Source: Thiosocius sp963808165
GTDB taxonomy: Bacteria > Pseudomonadota > Gammaproteobacteria > Chromatiales > Chromatiaceae
Assembly: GCA_963808165.1 (NCBI GenBank)
Contig: CAWEET010000005.1
Span: forward strand, 124,001 to 188,000
Direction of reading: 5' to 3'
DNA: 64,000 nt
Below are positions 52,971-62,219 of this stretch, one piece after another. Both the position numbers and the translations under genes were made by a program. The notes beneath the pieces are model-generated. The model did no database searches. It saw nothing but the letters and a program-made list of their open reading frames with translations, and had not been told where the DNA came from. Positions within the stretch are counted from its first letter, which is position 1, and every line of letters starts with the position of its first letter.

Positions 52971-53866
52971 GCGGAGACCGATCTAGCAGTGGTTCACTCA
53001 CCACCCGCTGGCTGGAACGCCTGTTCCCCGGTGTGGTGAGTGAACCGCAAGACCGCGAGGACCTGATCGCCCTGCTGAAGCAGGCCAGGGACCGAGCCCT
53101 TTTCGATACCGAGGCGCTGGCGATGATAGAAGGTGTACTGCAGGTGTCGGACCTGCAGGTGCGCGACATCATGATCCCGCGGGCCCAGATGGTGGTGGTG
53201 GCGCGAGACCACGAACTCAGTCAGGTGCTGCCGGTAGTCACCGAATCCGCCCACTCGCGATTCCCGGTGATCGACGATGACCGCGCCGAGGTGGTTGGCA
53301 TCATGCTCGCCAAGGACCTCTTGCAGTACTGCGGCGAGGATGCGCCGCGCTTCAAGATTCGCGATATCGTCCGTTCGGCGGTGTTCGTACCGGAGAGCAA
53401 GCGCCTGAACGTGTTGTTGCGGGAGTTCCGTGCCAGTCGCAACCATATGGCGGTCGTCATCGACGAGTACGGCAATGCTGCCGGGCTGGTCACCATCGAG
53501 GATGTCCTCGAGCAGATCGTCGGTGAGATCGAGGATGAGTACGATTTCGACGAGGGCGCTTTCATCCTCAGGCGCGGGCCCAACAGCTACACCGTCAAGG
53601 CGCATACCGCCATCGACGATTTCAACGAGTACTTCGAGGTCGCTTTCGACGACACTGATTTCGAGACCGTCGCGGGGCTGACCGTAAACGCCTTGGGTCA
53701 TCTGCCTGCGCGTGGCGAGTCGGTGGTGGTTGGAGGCTTTCGCTTCACCGTGGTGCGGGCCGACAGCCGCACGGTGCGCCTGCTGAACGTGGAGCGTATC
53801 GACGACACCTCCGACCCCGCCGGAGGTTCGGCCGGGACGGTGCTGTCGACCAAGGGCGGAAGCTGA
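52967..53866 (+). CDS. corC: CorC/YbeX family CBS-domain protein
   Basis: 299 residues. Two CBS domains (DIMIPRAQMVVV to VVGIMLAKDLL, and FVPESKRLNVLLREF to GLVTIEDVLEQIVGEIEDE) followed by a CorC_HlyC domain (FETVAGLTVNALGHLPARGE). No TM helices. Linked to Mg2+/Co2+ handling and, as ybeX, to ribosome metabolism. It overlaps ybeY by four bases. Confidence 0.95.
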   Translation: MSGDRSSSGSLTTRWLERLFPGVVSEPQDREDLIALLKQARDRALFDTEALAMIEGVLQVSDLQVRDIMIPRAQMVVVARDHELSQVLPVVTESAHSRFPVIDDDRAEVVGIMLAKDLLQYCGEDAPRFKIRDIVRSAVFVPESKRLNVLLREFRASRNHMAVVIDEYGNAAGLVTIEDVLEQIVGEIEDEYDFDEGAFILRRGPNSYTVKAHTAIDDFNEYFEVAFDDTDFETVAGLTVNALGHLPARGESVVVGGFRFTVVRADSRTVRLLNVERIDDTSDPAGGSAGTVLSTKGGS

Positions 53867-53870
53867 CGCG

Positions 53871-55361
53871 ATGAATCCCGCCGGATGGTCTGCGCGAGGC
53901 CAGTTGCTGCTCGCGTTCCTGGCGGGCGCTGCCAGCGTCCTGGCGTTCGCACCGTTCGGTCTCGCGCCGCTGGCGCTGTTGTCCCTGGCGCTGCTGTTCT
54001 ACCTGTGGCGGCACCCGGCGCGTGCCGGCTTGAACACGTGGACCGGTTACGCCTTCGGTCTCGGCCTGATGGGGTTCGGCGTGTTCTGGATTCGCATCAG
54101 TATTGCGCAGTTCGGCGGCGTGCCGCCGGCCATGGCGGTGGTCATCACCCTGCTTTTCGCGCTGCTGATGGCCCTGTTTTTCGCTATTGCGGGTTGGTTG
54201 GGCGAGCGGCTGCGGCGGGACTCGGAGACCATCTGGCTGTTACTGGTGCTGCCGGCCGTCTGGGTGCTGGTCGAGTGGCTGCGCGGCTGGTTTTTGACCG
54301 GGTTCCCCTGGCTGTCGTTGGGTTACAGCCAGATCGACCTGCCCCTCGCGGGTTTCGGTCCGGTCGCCGGGGTATACGGGATCGGCCTGGTGCTGGCGGT
54401 GTCGGCAGCTCTGCTGAATCTCTGGCCGCGACCGTCGGCGGTGTTGGCGCTGCTGGCACTCTGGGGTGCGGGGCTCGGCCTGCAACAGCTCAGCTGGACC
54501 GAACCGGCCGGTGCGCCGTTCAGGGCCAGCCTTCTGCAGGCCAATATCCCGCAGGAACAGAAGTGGCTGCGCGCTATGCGCGCCCCCTCCATCAAACTGT
54601 ACCGGGAAATGACCGCCTCGGTACCCGACAGCCGCCTGGTCGTCTGGCCGGAGACGGCGGTGCCGGCGTTTGCCGACGAGGTCGCATCGAGTCTGCTCGA
54701 CCCGCTGCATCGGGCGCTGAGTGATCAGGGGCGTGATCTGCTGCTGGGCGTGGTCGACGGTGACCGTGACGGGGCCTATTTCAACGCCATGCTCAGCCTT
54801 GGAGCGAGTGGCCGCGACCGTTACCACAAGCGTCATCTGGTGCCGTTCGGCGAGTATCTGCCGATGGATCGCTGGACCCGGCCGGTACTGGATTTTCTGC
54901 GTATACCGATGTCCGATTTCACAGCCGGCGGCAATGGCCGGCCCCTGGTCACGCTGGCCGGCCATGCCGCCGGAATCAACATCTGTTACGAGGATGCCTA
55001 TGCCAGCGAGGTCATTCGTGCGCTGCCCGAAGCGGCCTTTCTGATCAACGCCAGTAACGATGCCTGGTTCGGCGCTTCGCTGGCGCCGCATCAGCACCTG
55101 GAAATCGCGCGCATGCGGGCGCTGGAGGCCGGGCGCTACCTGCTGCGGGCCACCAATACCGGCATCTCGGCGATCATCGACGAGCATGGCATGTTGCGTG
55201 ATACTGCTCCACAGTTTACGAAGGCGGTGTTGACGAACGAGGTGCAGCCGCTGGCGGGGGCTACCCCGTTTGCGCGCTGGGGCAATGCCGCCGTGGTGCT
55301 GCTGGCGGCGTTGATGCTGCTGATCGGCGCCGCGCGTCAACGACCCGGGGGCTGGGCCTGA
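53871..55361 (+). CDS. lnt: Apolipoprotein N-acyltransferase
   Basis: 496 residues. Six to eight TM helices surround a periplasmic nitrilase domain with the catalytic triad: Glu in VVWPETAVPAF, Lys in YHKRHLVPFGEYLP, Cys in GINICYEDAY. It adds the third acyl chain to lipoproteins in the inner membrane. Starts four bases after corC. Confidence 0.96.
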   Translation: MNPAGWSARGQLLLAFLAGAASVLAFAPFGLAPLALLSLALLFYLWRHPARAGLNTWTGYAFGLGLMGFGVFWIRISIAQFGGVPPAMAVVITLLFALLMALFFAIAGWLGERLRRDSETIWLLLVLPAVWVLVEWLRGWFLTGFPWLSLGYSQIDLPLAGFGPVAGVYGIGLVLAVSAALLNLWPRPSAVLALLALWGAGLGLQQLSWTEPAGAPFRASLLQANIPQEQKWLRAMRAPSIKLYREMTASVPDSRLVVWPETAVPAFADEVASSLLDPLHRALSDQGRDLLLGVVDGDRDGAYFNAMLSLGASGRDRYHKRHLVPFGEYLPMDRWTRPVLDFLRIPMSDFTAGGNGRPLVTLAGHAAGINICYEDAYASEVIRALPEAAFLINASNDAWFGASLAPHQHLEIARMRALEAGRYLLRATNTGISAIIDEHGMLRDTAPQFTKAVLTNEVQPLAGATPFARWGNAAVVLLAALMLLIGAARQRPGGWA

Positions 55362-55576
55362 CCTTCGCCGATCAGCGCGTCGATCCGCTGCTGTTCCAAA
55401 TCGCTCTGCTCGACAGTGTGTTTGAGCACCTCGGCCTCCTGTATGGCCTCGAGATACCTGTTCGGTAGTCCCGTGGCGGTTTCTCGCGGGTGCGGCGGTT
55501 CACCCTCGCAGGCCCAGGTGAGGCAGGCCAGCAGCAGGCTGGGCAGGAGGTGGCGGTTTCGATAGAGTGCGTGCAT
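55337..55576 (-). CDS. Small putative lipoprotein, unknown
   Basis: 79 residues: hydrophobic N-terminus ending LTWAC, a possible lipobox, then a charged helix (YLEAIQEAEVLKHTVEQSDLEQQRIDALIG). It overlaps the end of lnt by 25 bases on the opposite strand. The structure resembles other short helical lipoproteins encoded next to housekeeping genes; no name can be given. Confidence 0.6.
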   Translation of the reverse strand: MHALYRNRHLLPSLLLACLTWACEGEPPHPRETATGLPNRYLEAIQEAEVLKHTVEQSDLEQQRIDALIGEGQAQPPGR

Positions 55577-55700
55577 TCAGTGAGCTCAGGCGTTCCTGAT
55601 GGAATCCGATCCGGTCGCCGGTGGGCACCGGGCTGTCCCGCCAGAACTGCTGCGGGATGACAGTCGGCGGCGCCAACCTTAATTGAGGATTTGTTTCGGC

Positions 55701-56084
55701 ATGAATCGGGAAACCATAACGACAGATCAGGCCCCGCAGGCAATCGGTACCTATTCGCAAGCGGTCAAGGTCGGCAGCACGGTCTATCTGTCCGGTCAGA
55801 TCGCGCTCGATCCTCAAACCATGACCATGATCGATGGCGATACAGAAGCCGAGGTCAGGCGTGTTCTCGACAATCTGCGTGCCGTTGCACGTGCGGCCGG
55901 CGGCGGTCTCGATGACGTGGTCAAGCTCAACGTGTTCCTGGTCGACCTGGCCAATTTCGCCCTGGTGAACCAGGTGATGGCCGAGTATTTCCAGGAGCCT
56001 TACCCGGCCCGGGCGGCGATCGGCGTGGCCTCGCTGCCGCGTGGCGCGAACGTCGAAATGGATGGCATCCTCGAACTCGGCTGA
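55701..56084 (+). CDS. ridA: RidA family enamine/imine deaminase
   Basis: 127 residues, the normal RidA length. IGTYSQAVKVGSTVYLSGQI is the N-terminal signature, and the catalytic Arg lies in PARAAIGVASLPRGANVEMD. It hydrolyses 2-aminoacrylate and related imines made by PLP enzymes. GAGGA lies about 11 bases before ATG. The dctB gene starts within its 3' end. Confidence 0.94.
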   Translation: MNRETITTDQAPQAIGTYSQAVKVGSTVYLSGQIALDPQTMTMIDGDTEAEVRRVLDNLRAVARAAGGGLDDVVKLNVFLVDLANFALVNQVMAEYFQEPYPARAAIGVASLPRGANVEMDGILELG

Positions 56085-57909
56085 TTCGCCGCTGCCGGTC
56101 GCCAGGCTGCCCCGTGCACTCGGTTGGTGGCTGCTGGCGGCCGTGGTGTTGGCGGTGTCCTGGTATCTCGGGAGCCTGCAGCGTGAGTCTGCACTGCAGC
56201 AACTCGAATCCAGCGGGCAGCAGGAACTGGACCTGTATGTCTCACACCTCGCCGGACAGCTCGATCGTTTCGCCTTTCTTCCAGCCTTACTGGCCGACGA
56301 TTTCCGTCTGCAAAGTCTGCTGATCGCGCCGCACAATCGTGACCAACAGCAGCAGGTCAATCGTTTTCTCAGTTATGTGAACGAGATTGCCGGCTTGCTC
56401 GATGTCTATCTGATGGACGCCAGGGGGGTCACGCTGGCGGCCAGCAACTGGCAGGATGAACTGACATTCGTCGGGATCAACTTTGCCTTCAGGCCGTATT
56501 TCATGGATGCCATGAATGGGAAGCCCGGCCGCTATTACGCGCTGGGCACGACCTCCGGGCGGCGTGGTTACTATTTTTCCCACCCGGTCGGGGACGCGGC
56601 GGAGCCGGAAGGCGTGGTGGTCATCAAGATCGACATCGATACGCTGGAGAACAGTTGGCGCAGCCAGGATACAGAACTGATCGTCACCGATCCGGACGGG
56701 GTGATTTTCGTCTCGACCCGGCCGGAGTGGCGCTATCGTTCGTTCAGGCCGCTGTCTGCAGCGGCCATTGATCGGGTCCGTGCGTCTCGCCGTTACCCGG
56801 ATGCGAGCCTTGCGCCACTGTTCAATGAGCTTCGCGATGTGCGGCCCTCGGGCGCGGAGATCATCCATGTCGGCAAGCCGGGAGGTGTCGGATACCTCAG
56901 CATGGCGACCGATATGCCCTCTGCCGGCTGGCGGGTGCGGCTGCTGGTCTCCCAGCAGATCATCGTGCCGCAGGTCTGGCAGACCCGCCTGTTCGCGATG
57001 AGCCTGCTACTGCTGCTCGCCGCCGGGGCATGGCTGTACGCAGAGCGCATCCGGAACCGGCGTGAACGCGAGCGTGAAAAGAGACTGGCGATGCAGGAGG
57101 CCCTGGACGAACTCGAAGGCCGCGTGAGTCAGCGCACGCGGGATCTCACCGAGGCCAACCGCTTGTTGCGCGAGGAAGTCGAGCAACATGAGCAGACGCG
57201 CGACGAATTGATTCAGGCCGCGAAGCTGGCGGCGCTGGGGCAGATGTCGGCCGGCATCAATCACGAACTCAACCAGCCCCTCGCGGCAATGCGCACCTAT
57301 GCCGACAATGCCGGTACCTATCTTGCGCGCGAGGACCTTGAGCAGGTCGGCTGGAATCTGCAACAGATCCGCGAGTTGACCGGGCGCATGGCTCAGATCA
57401 GCGGCCAGCTCAAGGTCTTTTCGCGCAAGGCCAGCGGTCAGCGCATTCAGGTGTCGTTGCGCGCCTGTCTCGAGGGGGCGCAACGCATCCTGCGCACCCG
57501 CATCGAGCAGGCCGGTGCGCAACTGCTGGTCGAGCTGCCCCCGGAAGACCTGTACGTTGCGGCGGATATGGTGCAACTGGAGCAGGTGCTGGTGAACCTG
57601 ATCGGCAACGCCTGCGACGTGCTGGCCGGGCAAGATGAACGGATCATCCGTGTCGGGGCGACACGCAGCGGTGACCAAGTCCGGCTGCAGGTGCGCGACA
57701 GTGGTCCGGGGATTGCAGTCCAAAACCTGGACCGGATCTTTGACCCCTTCTTCACCACCACCGAGAGCGGGCTGGGGCTTGGCCTATCCATATCACACAC
57801 CATCGTTCAACGGCTGGGCGGGACGCTCAGCGTTGACAACGCGCCCGAGGGGGGCGCTGTTTTCACCCTGACGTTGATCGCTTGGTCCGACGCGTCTGCA
57901 GCCGATTAG
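56062..57909 (+). CDS. dctB: C4-dicarboxylate sensor histidine kinase DctB-like
   Basis: 615 residues. TM helix at ~21-37, a periplasmic double-Cache sensor (~40-300) with RPYFMDAMNGKPGRYYALGTTS, the segment typical of DctB dicarboxylate sensors, TM2 near 310-330, a coiled coil, and a HisKA/HATPase core (MSAGINHELNQPLAAM with the phospho-His; NLIGNACDVL; SGLGLGLSIS). It overlaps ridA by 23 bases. Its DctD partner is 660 bases downstream beyond an inverted SCP2 gene. Confidence 0.9.
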   Translation: MASSNSADSPLPVARLPRALGWWLLAAVVLAVSWYLGSLQRESALQQLESSGQQELDLYVSHLAGQLDRFAFLPALLADDFRLQSLLIAPHNRDQQQQVNRFLSYVNEIAGLLDVYLMDARGVTLAASNWQDELTFVGINFAFRPYFMDAMNGKPGRYYALGTTSGRRGYYFSHPVGDAAEPEGVVVIKIDIDTLENSWRSQDTELIVTDPDGVIFVSTRPEWRYRSFRPLSAAAIDRVRASRRYPDASLAPLFNELRDVRPSGAEIIHVGKPGGVGYLSMATDMPSAGWRVRLLVSQQIIVPQVWQTRLFAMSLLLLLAAGAWLYAERIRNRREREREKRLAMQEALDELEGRVSQRTRDLTEANRLLREEVEQHEQTRDELIQAAKLAALGQMSAGINHELNQPLAAMRTYADNAGTYLAREDLEQVGWNLQQIRELTGRMAQISGQLKVFSRKASGQRIQVSLRACLEGAQRILRTRIEQAGAQLLVELPPEDLYVAADMVQLEQVLVNLIGNACDVLAGQDERIIRVGATRSGDQVRLQVRDSGPGIAVQNLDRIFDPFFTTTESGLGLGLSISHTIVQRLGGTLSVDNAPEGGAVFTLTLIAWSDASAAD

Positions 57910-57929
57910 CCGCTTCCCCGTCTGCAGCG

Positions 57930-57960
57930 CCGAGCCGCACAGCCGAACCCTGCGGCTCGG
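57930..57960. terminator. Hairpin between convergent dctB and SCP2 genes
   Basis: Perfect 10-base stem CCGAGCCGCA / TGCGGCTCGG with an 11-base loop, 20 bases after dctB and 34 bases beyond the SCP2 stop on the other strand. It may serve both directions; no U-run. Confidence 0.55.
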
Positions 57961-57993
57961 CAAGCGGCAACCGTATCCGACAATCGTCCGACC

Positions 57994-58398
57994 TTACTCG
58001 GCACCGATCTTTTGCATCAGGCCGAAGCTCTTGACGAACGGGCCCGCCATACGCGGGTCCTTGATCATGGCCTTGAAGTCGCCGGCCTTGAACTTGAGCT
58101 TGCCCATCGCAAAGGCGGTGCCCATGCCGGCCATGCCGATTCCCTTCTCGACCCACTTCATCCAGTCGCTGCGCGAGGCGCGCATATCCCAGTCCGGGGC
58201 CTCGCCGGCAAAGTCGCCGGCACGCACGCATTCGCCATTTTCCACAACGAACACGCCGCGAGGCTGATCCTCGTCCTTGAAGCCGCAGGTGATCACCGAG
58301 TTGAAGCCGATGTCTGCAAGCTTGTCGCGTACCTCCGGCTCCTCGTTCCAGGCGTCTTTCAATTGGTTCATCCATTCTGCAGAGAACAGTTCGGCCAT
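57994..58398 (-). CDS. SCP2 sterol-binding-domain protein
   Basis: 134 residues. FSAEWMNQLKDAWNEEPEVRDKLADIGFNSVI and the closing GKLKFKAGDFKAMIKDPRMAGPFVKSFGLMQ are typical of bacterial SCP2-like lipid-binding proteins of this length. GGAG spaced ~8 before 58398 sets the start. Ligand unknown. It lies inverted between dctB and dctD. Confidence 0.8.
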   Translation of the reverse strand: MAELFSAEWMNQLKDAWNEEPEVRDKLADIGFNSVITCGFKDEDQPRGVFVVENGECVRAGDFAGEAPDWDMRASRSDWMKWVEKGIGMAGMGTAFAMGKLKFKAGDFKAMIKDPRMAGPFVKSFGLMQKIGAE

Positions 58399-58571
58399 GG
58401 TTCTTCTCCTCTTCGGGTTGGGTGGCAATTATGAGCTTCCACAAGCTGAATATTACAACGAGATCGGCGCGCCGTTGCCGTCAACAGCCTGTGAGCAGGG
58501 TAACGGGTCTGATCAACCCCGAGGCCTCATCCGGCCGTGCTTCCTGGCCGGCGGCCAAGTATCCTAGGCCC

Positions 58572-59933
58572 ATGACACAGCCCAATCCACGGCCCGTGAT
58601 GCTGATCGACGACGAGGAACACATCCGTGTGGCCGCGAGTCAGGCCCTTGATCTCGCCGGTTATCAGGTGCGTGTCTTCGAGCGAGCCGAGAAGGCGCTC
58701 AACGCCCTTGATACCCAGTGGCCGGGACCGGTGATCAGCGATATTCGCATGCCAGGCATTGACGGTATGCAGTTCCTGCAGCGTGCCCGGGCAATCGATC
58801 CGGACCTGCCGGTGATCCTGATCACCGGGCATGGCGACGTGAGCATGGCGGTCGAGGCGATGCGTGCCGGGGCCTACGATTTCATCGAGAAGCCGTTTGC
58901 GGTCGAAGACCTGGTCGACACGGTTGGCCGGGCGCTGGACAAACGCACGCTCACCATCGAAAACCGCCGCCTGAAGAATGAGTTGGCGGTGCAAAGCAAG
59001 CCTGGGCCGAGGATCATTGGTAACACCCCAGCGGTGCACCGTCTGCGCCTGCTGATTGGCCAGATTGCCGACACGGATGCCGACGTGCTGGTCAACGGCG
59101 AGACGGGTACCGGCAAGGAACTGGTTGCACGGGCGTTGCATGAGAACAGCCGGCGCTGCGACCAGAATTTCGTGGCGGTAAACTGCGGCGCGGTGCCCGA
59201 GAGCCTGATCGAGAGCGAGTTGTTCGGGCACGAGGCCGGCGCGTTCACCGATGCCAGGTCGCGCCGTATTGGCAAGTTTGAGCATGCCAATGGCGGCACC
59301 CTGTTCCTCGATGAGATTGAGAGCATGCCGCAGCAGGTGCAGGTGCACCTGCTGCGGGTGTTGCAGGAGCGCGCGATCGAGCGGCTCGGTTCGAACGAGC
59401 TGATCCCGCTGGACCTGCGCGTGGTGGCTGCCAGCAAAGTCGACCTGCGCGAGGCCGCGACACGCGGTGAGTTCCGCGAGGACCTGTACTATCGGCTGAG
59501 CGTGGTGATGATCGACATCCCACCGCTGCGCGAGCGGCGCGAAGACATCGCGCTGCTGTTCCAGCACTTCGTGCTGGTGGCCGGTGCCCGCTATCAGCGA
59601 GAGCCTCCGCCACCGAGCCCGGAGCAACTGCACCGCTTGATGTTCGCCCACTGGCCCGGCAATGTCCGCGAGTTGCGCAATGCCGCGGAACGCTATGTGT
59701 TGCTCGGCGAGGCCTGCGGCTACGACATCGATCAGATGGTCGGCGGCGACAGCGACCGGCCCCCGATGACCCTCCCGGAGCAGCTCGACTGTTTCGAACG
59801 CTCGTTGATAGAGCAGCAGTTGAAGGCGAACAACGGCAGTATCAAAGACACCATGGCTGCATTGGGACTGCCACGCAAGACGCTGTACGACAAAATGAGA
59901 AAGTACAGCCTGGATCGTGCCAACTACAAATAG
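58572..59933 (+). CDS. dctD: Sigma-54-dependent response regulator DctD-like
   Basis: 453 residues. Receiver domain with phospho-acceptor D57 (ISDIRMPG), AAA+ domain with Walker A GETGTGKE, the sigma-54 contact loop GAFTDA (223-228; canonical form GAFTGA), Walker B GGTLFLDEIESMP, and a Fis-type HTH (NNGSIKDTMAALGLPRKTLYDKM). GTP/ATP-driven open-complex formation at -24/-12 promoters is the expected activity. Start at 58572 chosen because the upstream frame is not domain sequence. No DctA or DctPQM gene is adjacent. Confidence 0.9.
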   Translation: MTQPNPRPVMLIDDEEHIRVAASQALDLAGYQVRVFERAEKALNALDTQWPGPVISDIRMPGIDGMQFLQRARAIDPDLPVILITGHGDVSMAVEAMRAGAYDFIEKPFAVEDLVDTVGRALDKRTLTIENRRLKNELAVQSKPGPRIIGNTPAVHRLRLLIGQIADTDADVLVNGETGTGKELVARALHENSRRCDQNFVAVNCGAVPESLIESELFGHEAGAFTDARSRRIGKFEHANGGTLFLDEIESMPQQVQVHLLRVLQERAIERLGSNELIPLDLRVVAASKVDLREAATRGEFREDLYYRLSVVMIDIPPLRERREDIALLFQHFVLVAGARYQREPPPPSPEQLHRLMFAHWPGNVRELRNAAERYVLLGEACGYDIDQMVGGDSDRPPMTLPEQLDCFERSLIEQQLKANNGSIKDTMAALGLPRKTLYDKMRKYSLDRANYK

Positions 59934-59951
59934 GCGGGATTCGCCCGGCGC

Positions 59952-59975
59952 AAAAAAATCCCTGCCGAGGCAGGG
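59952..59975 (-). terminator. Rho-independent terminator for the PEP-CTERM gene
   Basis: Stem CCCTGCC / GGCAGGG with a 2-base central GA; reading on the minus strand it is followed by A then seven T. Good intrinsic terminator 27 bases after the stop of the minus-strand gene; also usable at the end of dctD. Confidence 0.8.
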
Positions 59976-60002
59976 TTCAAAAAACTCTTACCTACGCATG
60001 TT

Positions 60003-60707
60003 TTATGCCGTGCCTGTTCTGCGGCAATGGCGGTAGCCGATACCGGCCAGACCCAGGGTGAACAGGGCCAGCGTTGCCGGCACCGGCACCTGGGCGGCGG
60101 CCTGGGAGACTCCCTCGACCAGCGCATCACCCACATCAGCACCGGTAAGACCGGTATCGCCGAGGAAGCCAGCGAATTCAGGGGAAACGAGCAGGTCTGC
60201 GGCAATGGTCAGGTCGGTCGCCGTCGCCGAGAGCGCGGTCGGCGGCGCTACATCGAACAGGATGGCCGGAATGCCGACCGTGCTCTCGACGAAAAAGCCA
60301 CTGGCGGTGCCGGACGCGCGAGCGGCATCGAAGCCGATCGTGAAATTGCCGACCTCGACGGTATCGGTGTTGAACAACACGGAGCCCAAGTGCTCGATAG
60401 TTCCGGAGAAGGTCCCGAGAAAGTCGTCGCTGTCGTAAGAGAAGGTCGTCGGCAGCAGTGGTGCGGTCGCCGACCGCGAGTTGATGCCGAACGCCACGGA
60501 GTCGGGACCGAGGTTGCCGGGTACCGCCACGTCAGGAGAAACACCCGACAGCGTCAGGCCGGCGGCAGACTCGAGCAGTGCGGTATCGAGCAGCACGCTG
60601 GTCTGCCCGCCGATCACGTCCACCGGGATCGCATGGGCGGAAACTGAGAAAAGGCCGGCACCCAAAAGTAAAGAGGATGTCAGTAGTGTCTGTCTTGGAC
60701 ATTGCAT
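60003..60707 (-). CDS. PEP-CTERM sorting-domain protein
   Basis: 234 residues: N-terminal signal peptide (LLTSSLLLGAGLFSVSAHA), a Ser/Thr/Gly-rich beta-type body without Cys, and a C-terminal sorting signal VPVPATLALFTLGLAGIGYR followed by Arg residues. PEP-CTERM proteins are processed by exosortase (EpsH) and usually go to the cell surface or exopolysaccharide. No exosortase gene is in the window. A sigma-54-like promoter lies upstream. Confidence 0.85.
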   Translation of the reverse strand: MQCPRQTLLTSSLLLGAGLFSVSAHAIPVDVIGGQTSVLLDTALLESAAGLTLSGVSPDVAVPGNLGPDSVAFGINSRSATAPLLPTTFSYDSDDFLGTFSGTIEHLGSVLFNTDTVEVGNFTIGFDAARASGTASGFFVESTVGIPAILFDVAPPTALSATATDLTIAADLLVSPEFAGFLGDTGLTGADVGDALVEGVSQAAAQVPVPATLALFTLGLAGIGYRHCRRTGTA

Positions 60708-61142
60708 GTCAGAACCCCAATATTAGAAATTGTAAATGTTCAGCATCGGCCGCGAGCGAATAGCGCGCGTCTCGATATGCGGAATCGGTTTGTCTGCACG
60801 CGAGATGTGTGCCAAGAATTAAAAGATTCATATATTCAGTGAGTTGTCGGTTTTCGAATTCCCTGAAATTTGTAGTTTTGTAAATAGAATCGACAGTGCT
60901 GTCCTATACACAACTGTATTTTCGATAAAGGATTGCGGTGCTGCGATGCGGGCGGCAGGCCGCGGCCATCGATGTCCTGAACACCTGTTGTCGTTGCGCA
61001 GGAGCATGGCGCAGAAAGGACTTTCTGCCGCGCAGGTATCGCCGGCCTCTGGAGACAGAAGGCTATGGCAGCGCAGGTGACAACGACGAAACAAGCTTTG
61101 ACAATATGCGCCCAGGCCAGAGTGGGTAAATTGGGGTAGCAG
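60708..61142. other. AT-richer divergent intergenic region
   Basis: 435 bases separating divergent genes. The stretch 60800-60930 is notably AT-rich for this genome and contains the candidate sigma-54 promoter for the PEP-CTERM gene. No gene is supported. Confidence 0.55.
60800..60815 (-). promoter_or_regulatory. Candidate sigma-54 (-24/-12) promoter of the PEP-CTERM gene
   Basis: On the minus strand the sequence reads TTGGCACACATCTCGC: the GG and GC dinucleotides are correctly spaced, TTGGCAC is perfect, and the -12 element is TCGC instead of TTGC. Transcription would begin about 80 bases before the start codon at 60707. The nearest sigma-54 activator gene in the window is dctD, but regulation by it is not implied. 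Confidence 0.5.
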
Positions 61143-62219
61143 ATGAAAATATCGAAATCTGATCGGGCGCAATGGGCACCGATGGGGCGAAGTGGCGGAT
61201 TCGGCATTTGGGTCATGCTGATGTCAGTCGGCATTGCCTTGCTCATGTCACCGCTTCTCGCCGCGCAAGAGCCGCGCCAGGGCGTCGTGCTGGGCGGGAA
61301 GCTGTCGGAGCATCCCGCGTGGTTCAAGGAGAGCTTCCTCGATATCGCGGAGGACGCCGCCGAGGCGGCCGAAGCGGAAAAGCACGTGATGCTGTTTCTG
61401 CACCTCAACGGCTGTCCGTACTGCTACAAGATGGTCGAGGAGAACATCAAGCACGCGCCCTACACCGACTTCATCCGTGAGCACTTCGACGTCATTGCGC
61501 TGAACATCCGCGGTGACCGGGAAGTGGCGTTGAATGCGGAGACTTCGCTGACCGAGAAGGAATTGGCCAACCGCCTGAAGGTGACCTACACGCCGACCAT
61601 CCTGTTCCTGAACGGCCAGAACAAGACCGTTGCGAGGATCAACGGCTACCGTTCGGTCGGGGACTTCAAGCTCGTGCTCGATTATGTGAACGAAAAGGCC
61701 TACGAGACCACCTCGCTGGCCGATTTCATCAACCAAAGAAAACAGGCCGTTTACGTCTTCCGTGAACACCCGCAACTGAAGGCGGGCGAAAATCTGCAGG
61801 CCCTGGCGCAGCAGCCGTTGGCGGTGCTCTTCGAAGACAAGGGCTGTGGTGATTGTGATCAACTGCACAACGGCCACCTGAGTGATCCGGAAGTCAACGA
61901 GGTGCTGCGCAACTTTACCTTTGTCCGGCTCGACGCACTGTCCGCCGATCCTCTGATCGACGTGCAGGGCAACGCCACCACGCCGCGTGAGTATGCCGAG
62001 ACCCTTGGGCTGACCTATCGCCCCGGCATCGTCCTGTTCGACGAGGGCCGCGAGATCGGCCGCATCCAGGGCCTGCTGTACCGCTATCATTTCCGCGAGA
62101 TGCTGCGCTACGTCGGCGAGCGCCACTATCGTGAATACCCGGACAGCTTCTACGACTATCTGGACGTGAAGACCGCCGAGATCCTCGCGTCGGGGAAGGA
62201 CGTGGACCTCGGCGAATGA
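61143..62219 (+). CDS. Exported protein with two thioredoxin folds (SoxW-like)
   Basis: 358 residues with a signal or anchor segment at ~21-41. Domain 1 (~55-185) is a thioredoxin fold with LHLNGCPYCYK (C91-P-Y-C94) and cis-Pro at TPT (150-152). Domain 2 (~215-330) has EDKGCGDCDQLH (C235-G-D-C238) and YRPGIV. Both redox pairs are intact. SoxW/thioredoxin_2 proteins handle periplasmic disulfides, often in sulfur oxidation or cytochrome maturation. Partner unknown; start at 61143. Confidence 0.82.
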   Translation: MKISKSDRAQWAPMGRSGGFGIWVMLMSVGIALLMSPLLAAQEPRQGVVLGGKLSEHPAWFKESFLDIAEDAAEAAEAEKHVMLFLHLNGCPYCYKMVEENIKHAPYTDFIREHFDVIALNIRGDREVALNAETSLTEKELANRLKVTYTPTILFLNGQNKTVARINGYRSVGDFKLVLDYVNEKAYETTSLADFINQRKQAVYVFREHPQLKAGENLQALAQQPLAVLFEDKGCGDCDQLHNGHLSDPEVNEVLRNFTFVRLDALSADPLIDVQGNATTPREYAETLGLTYRPGIVLFDEGREIGRIQGLLYRYHFREMLRYVGERHYREYPDSFYDYLDVKTAEILASGKDVDLGE

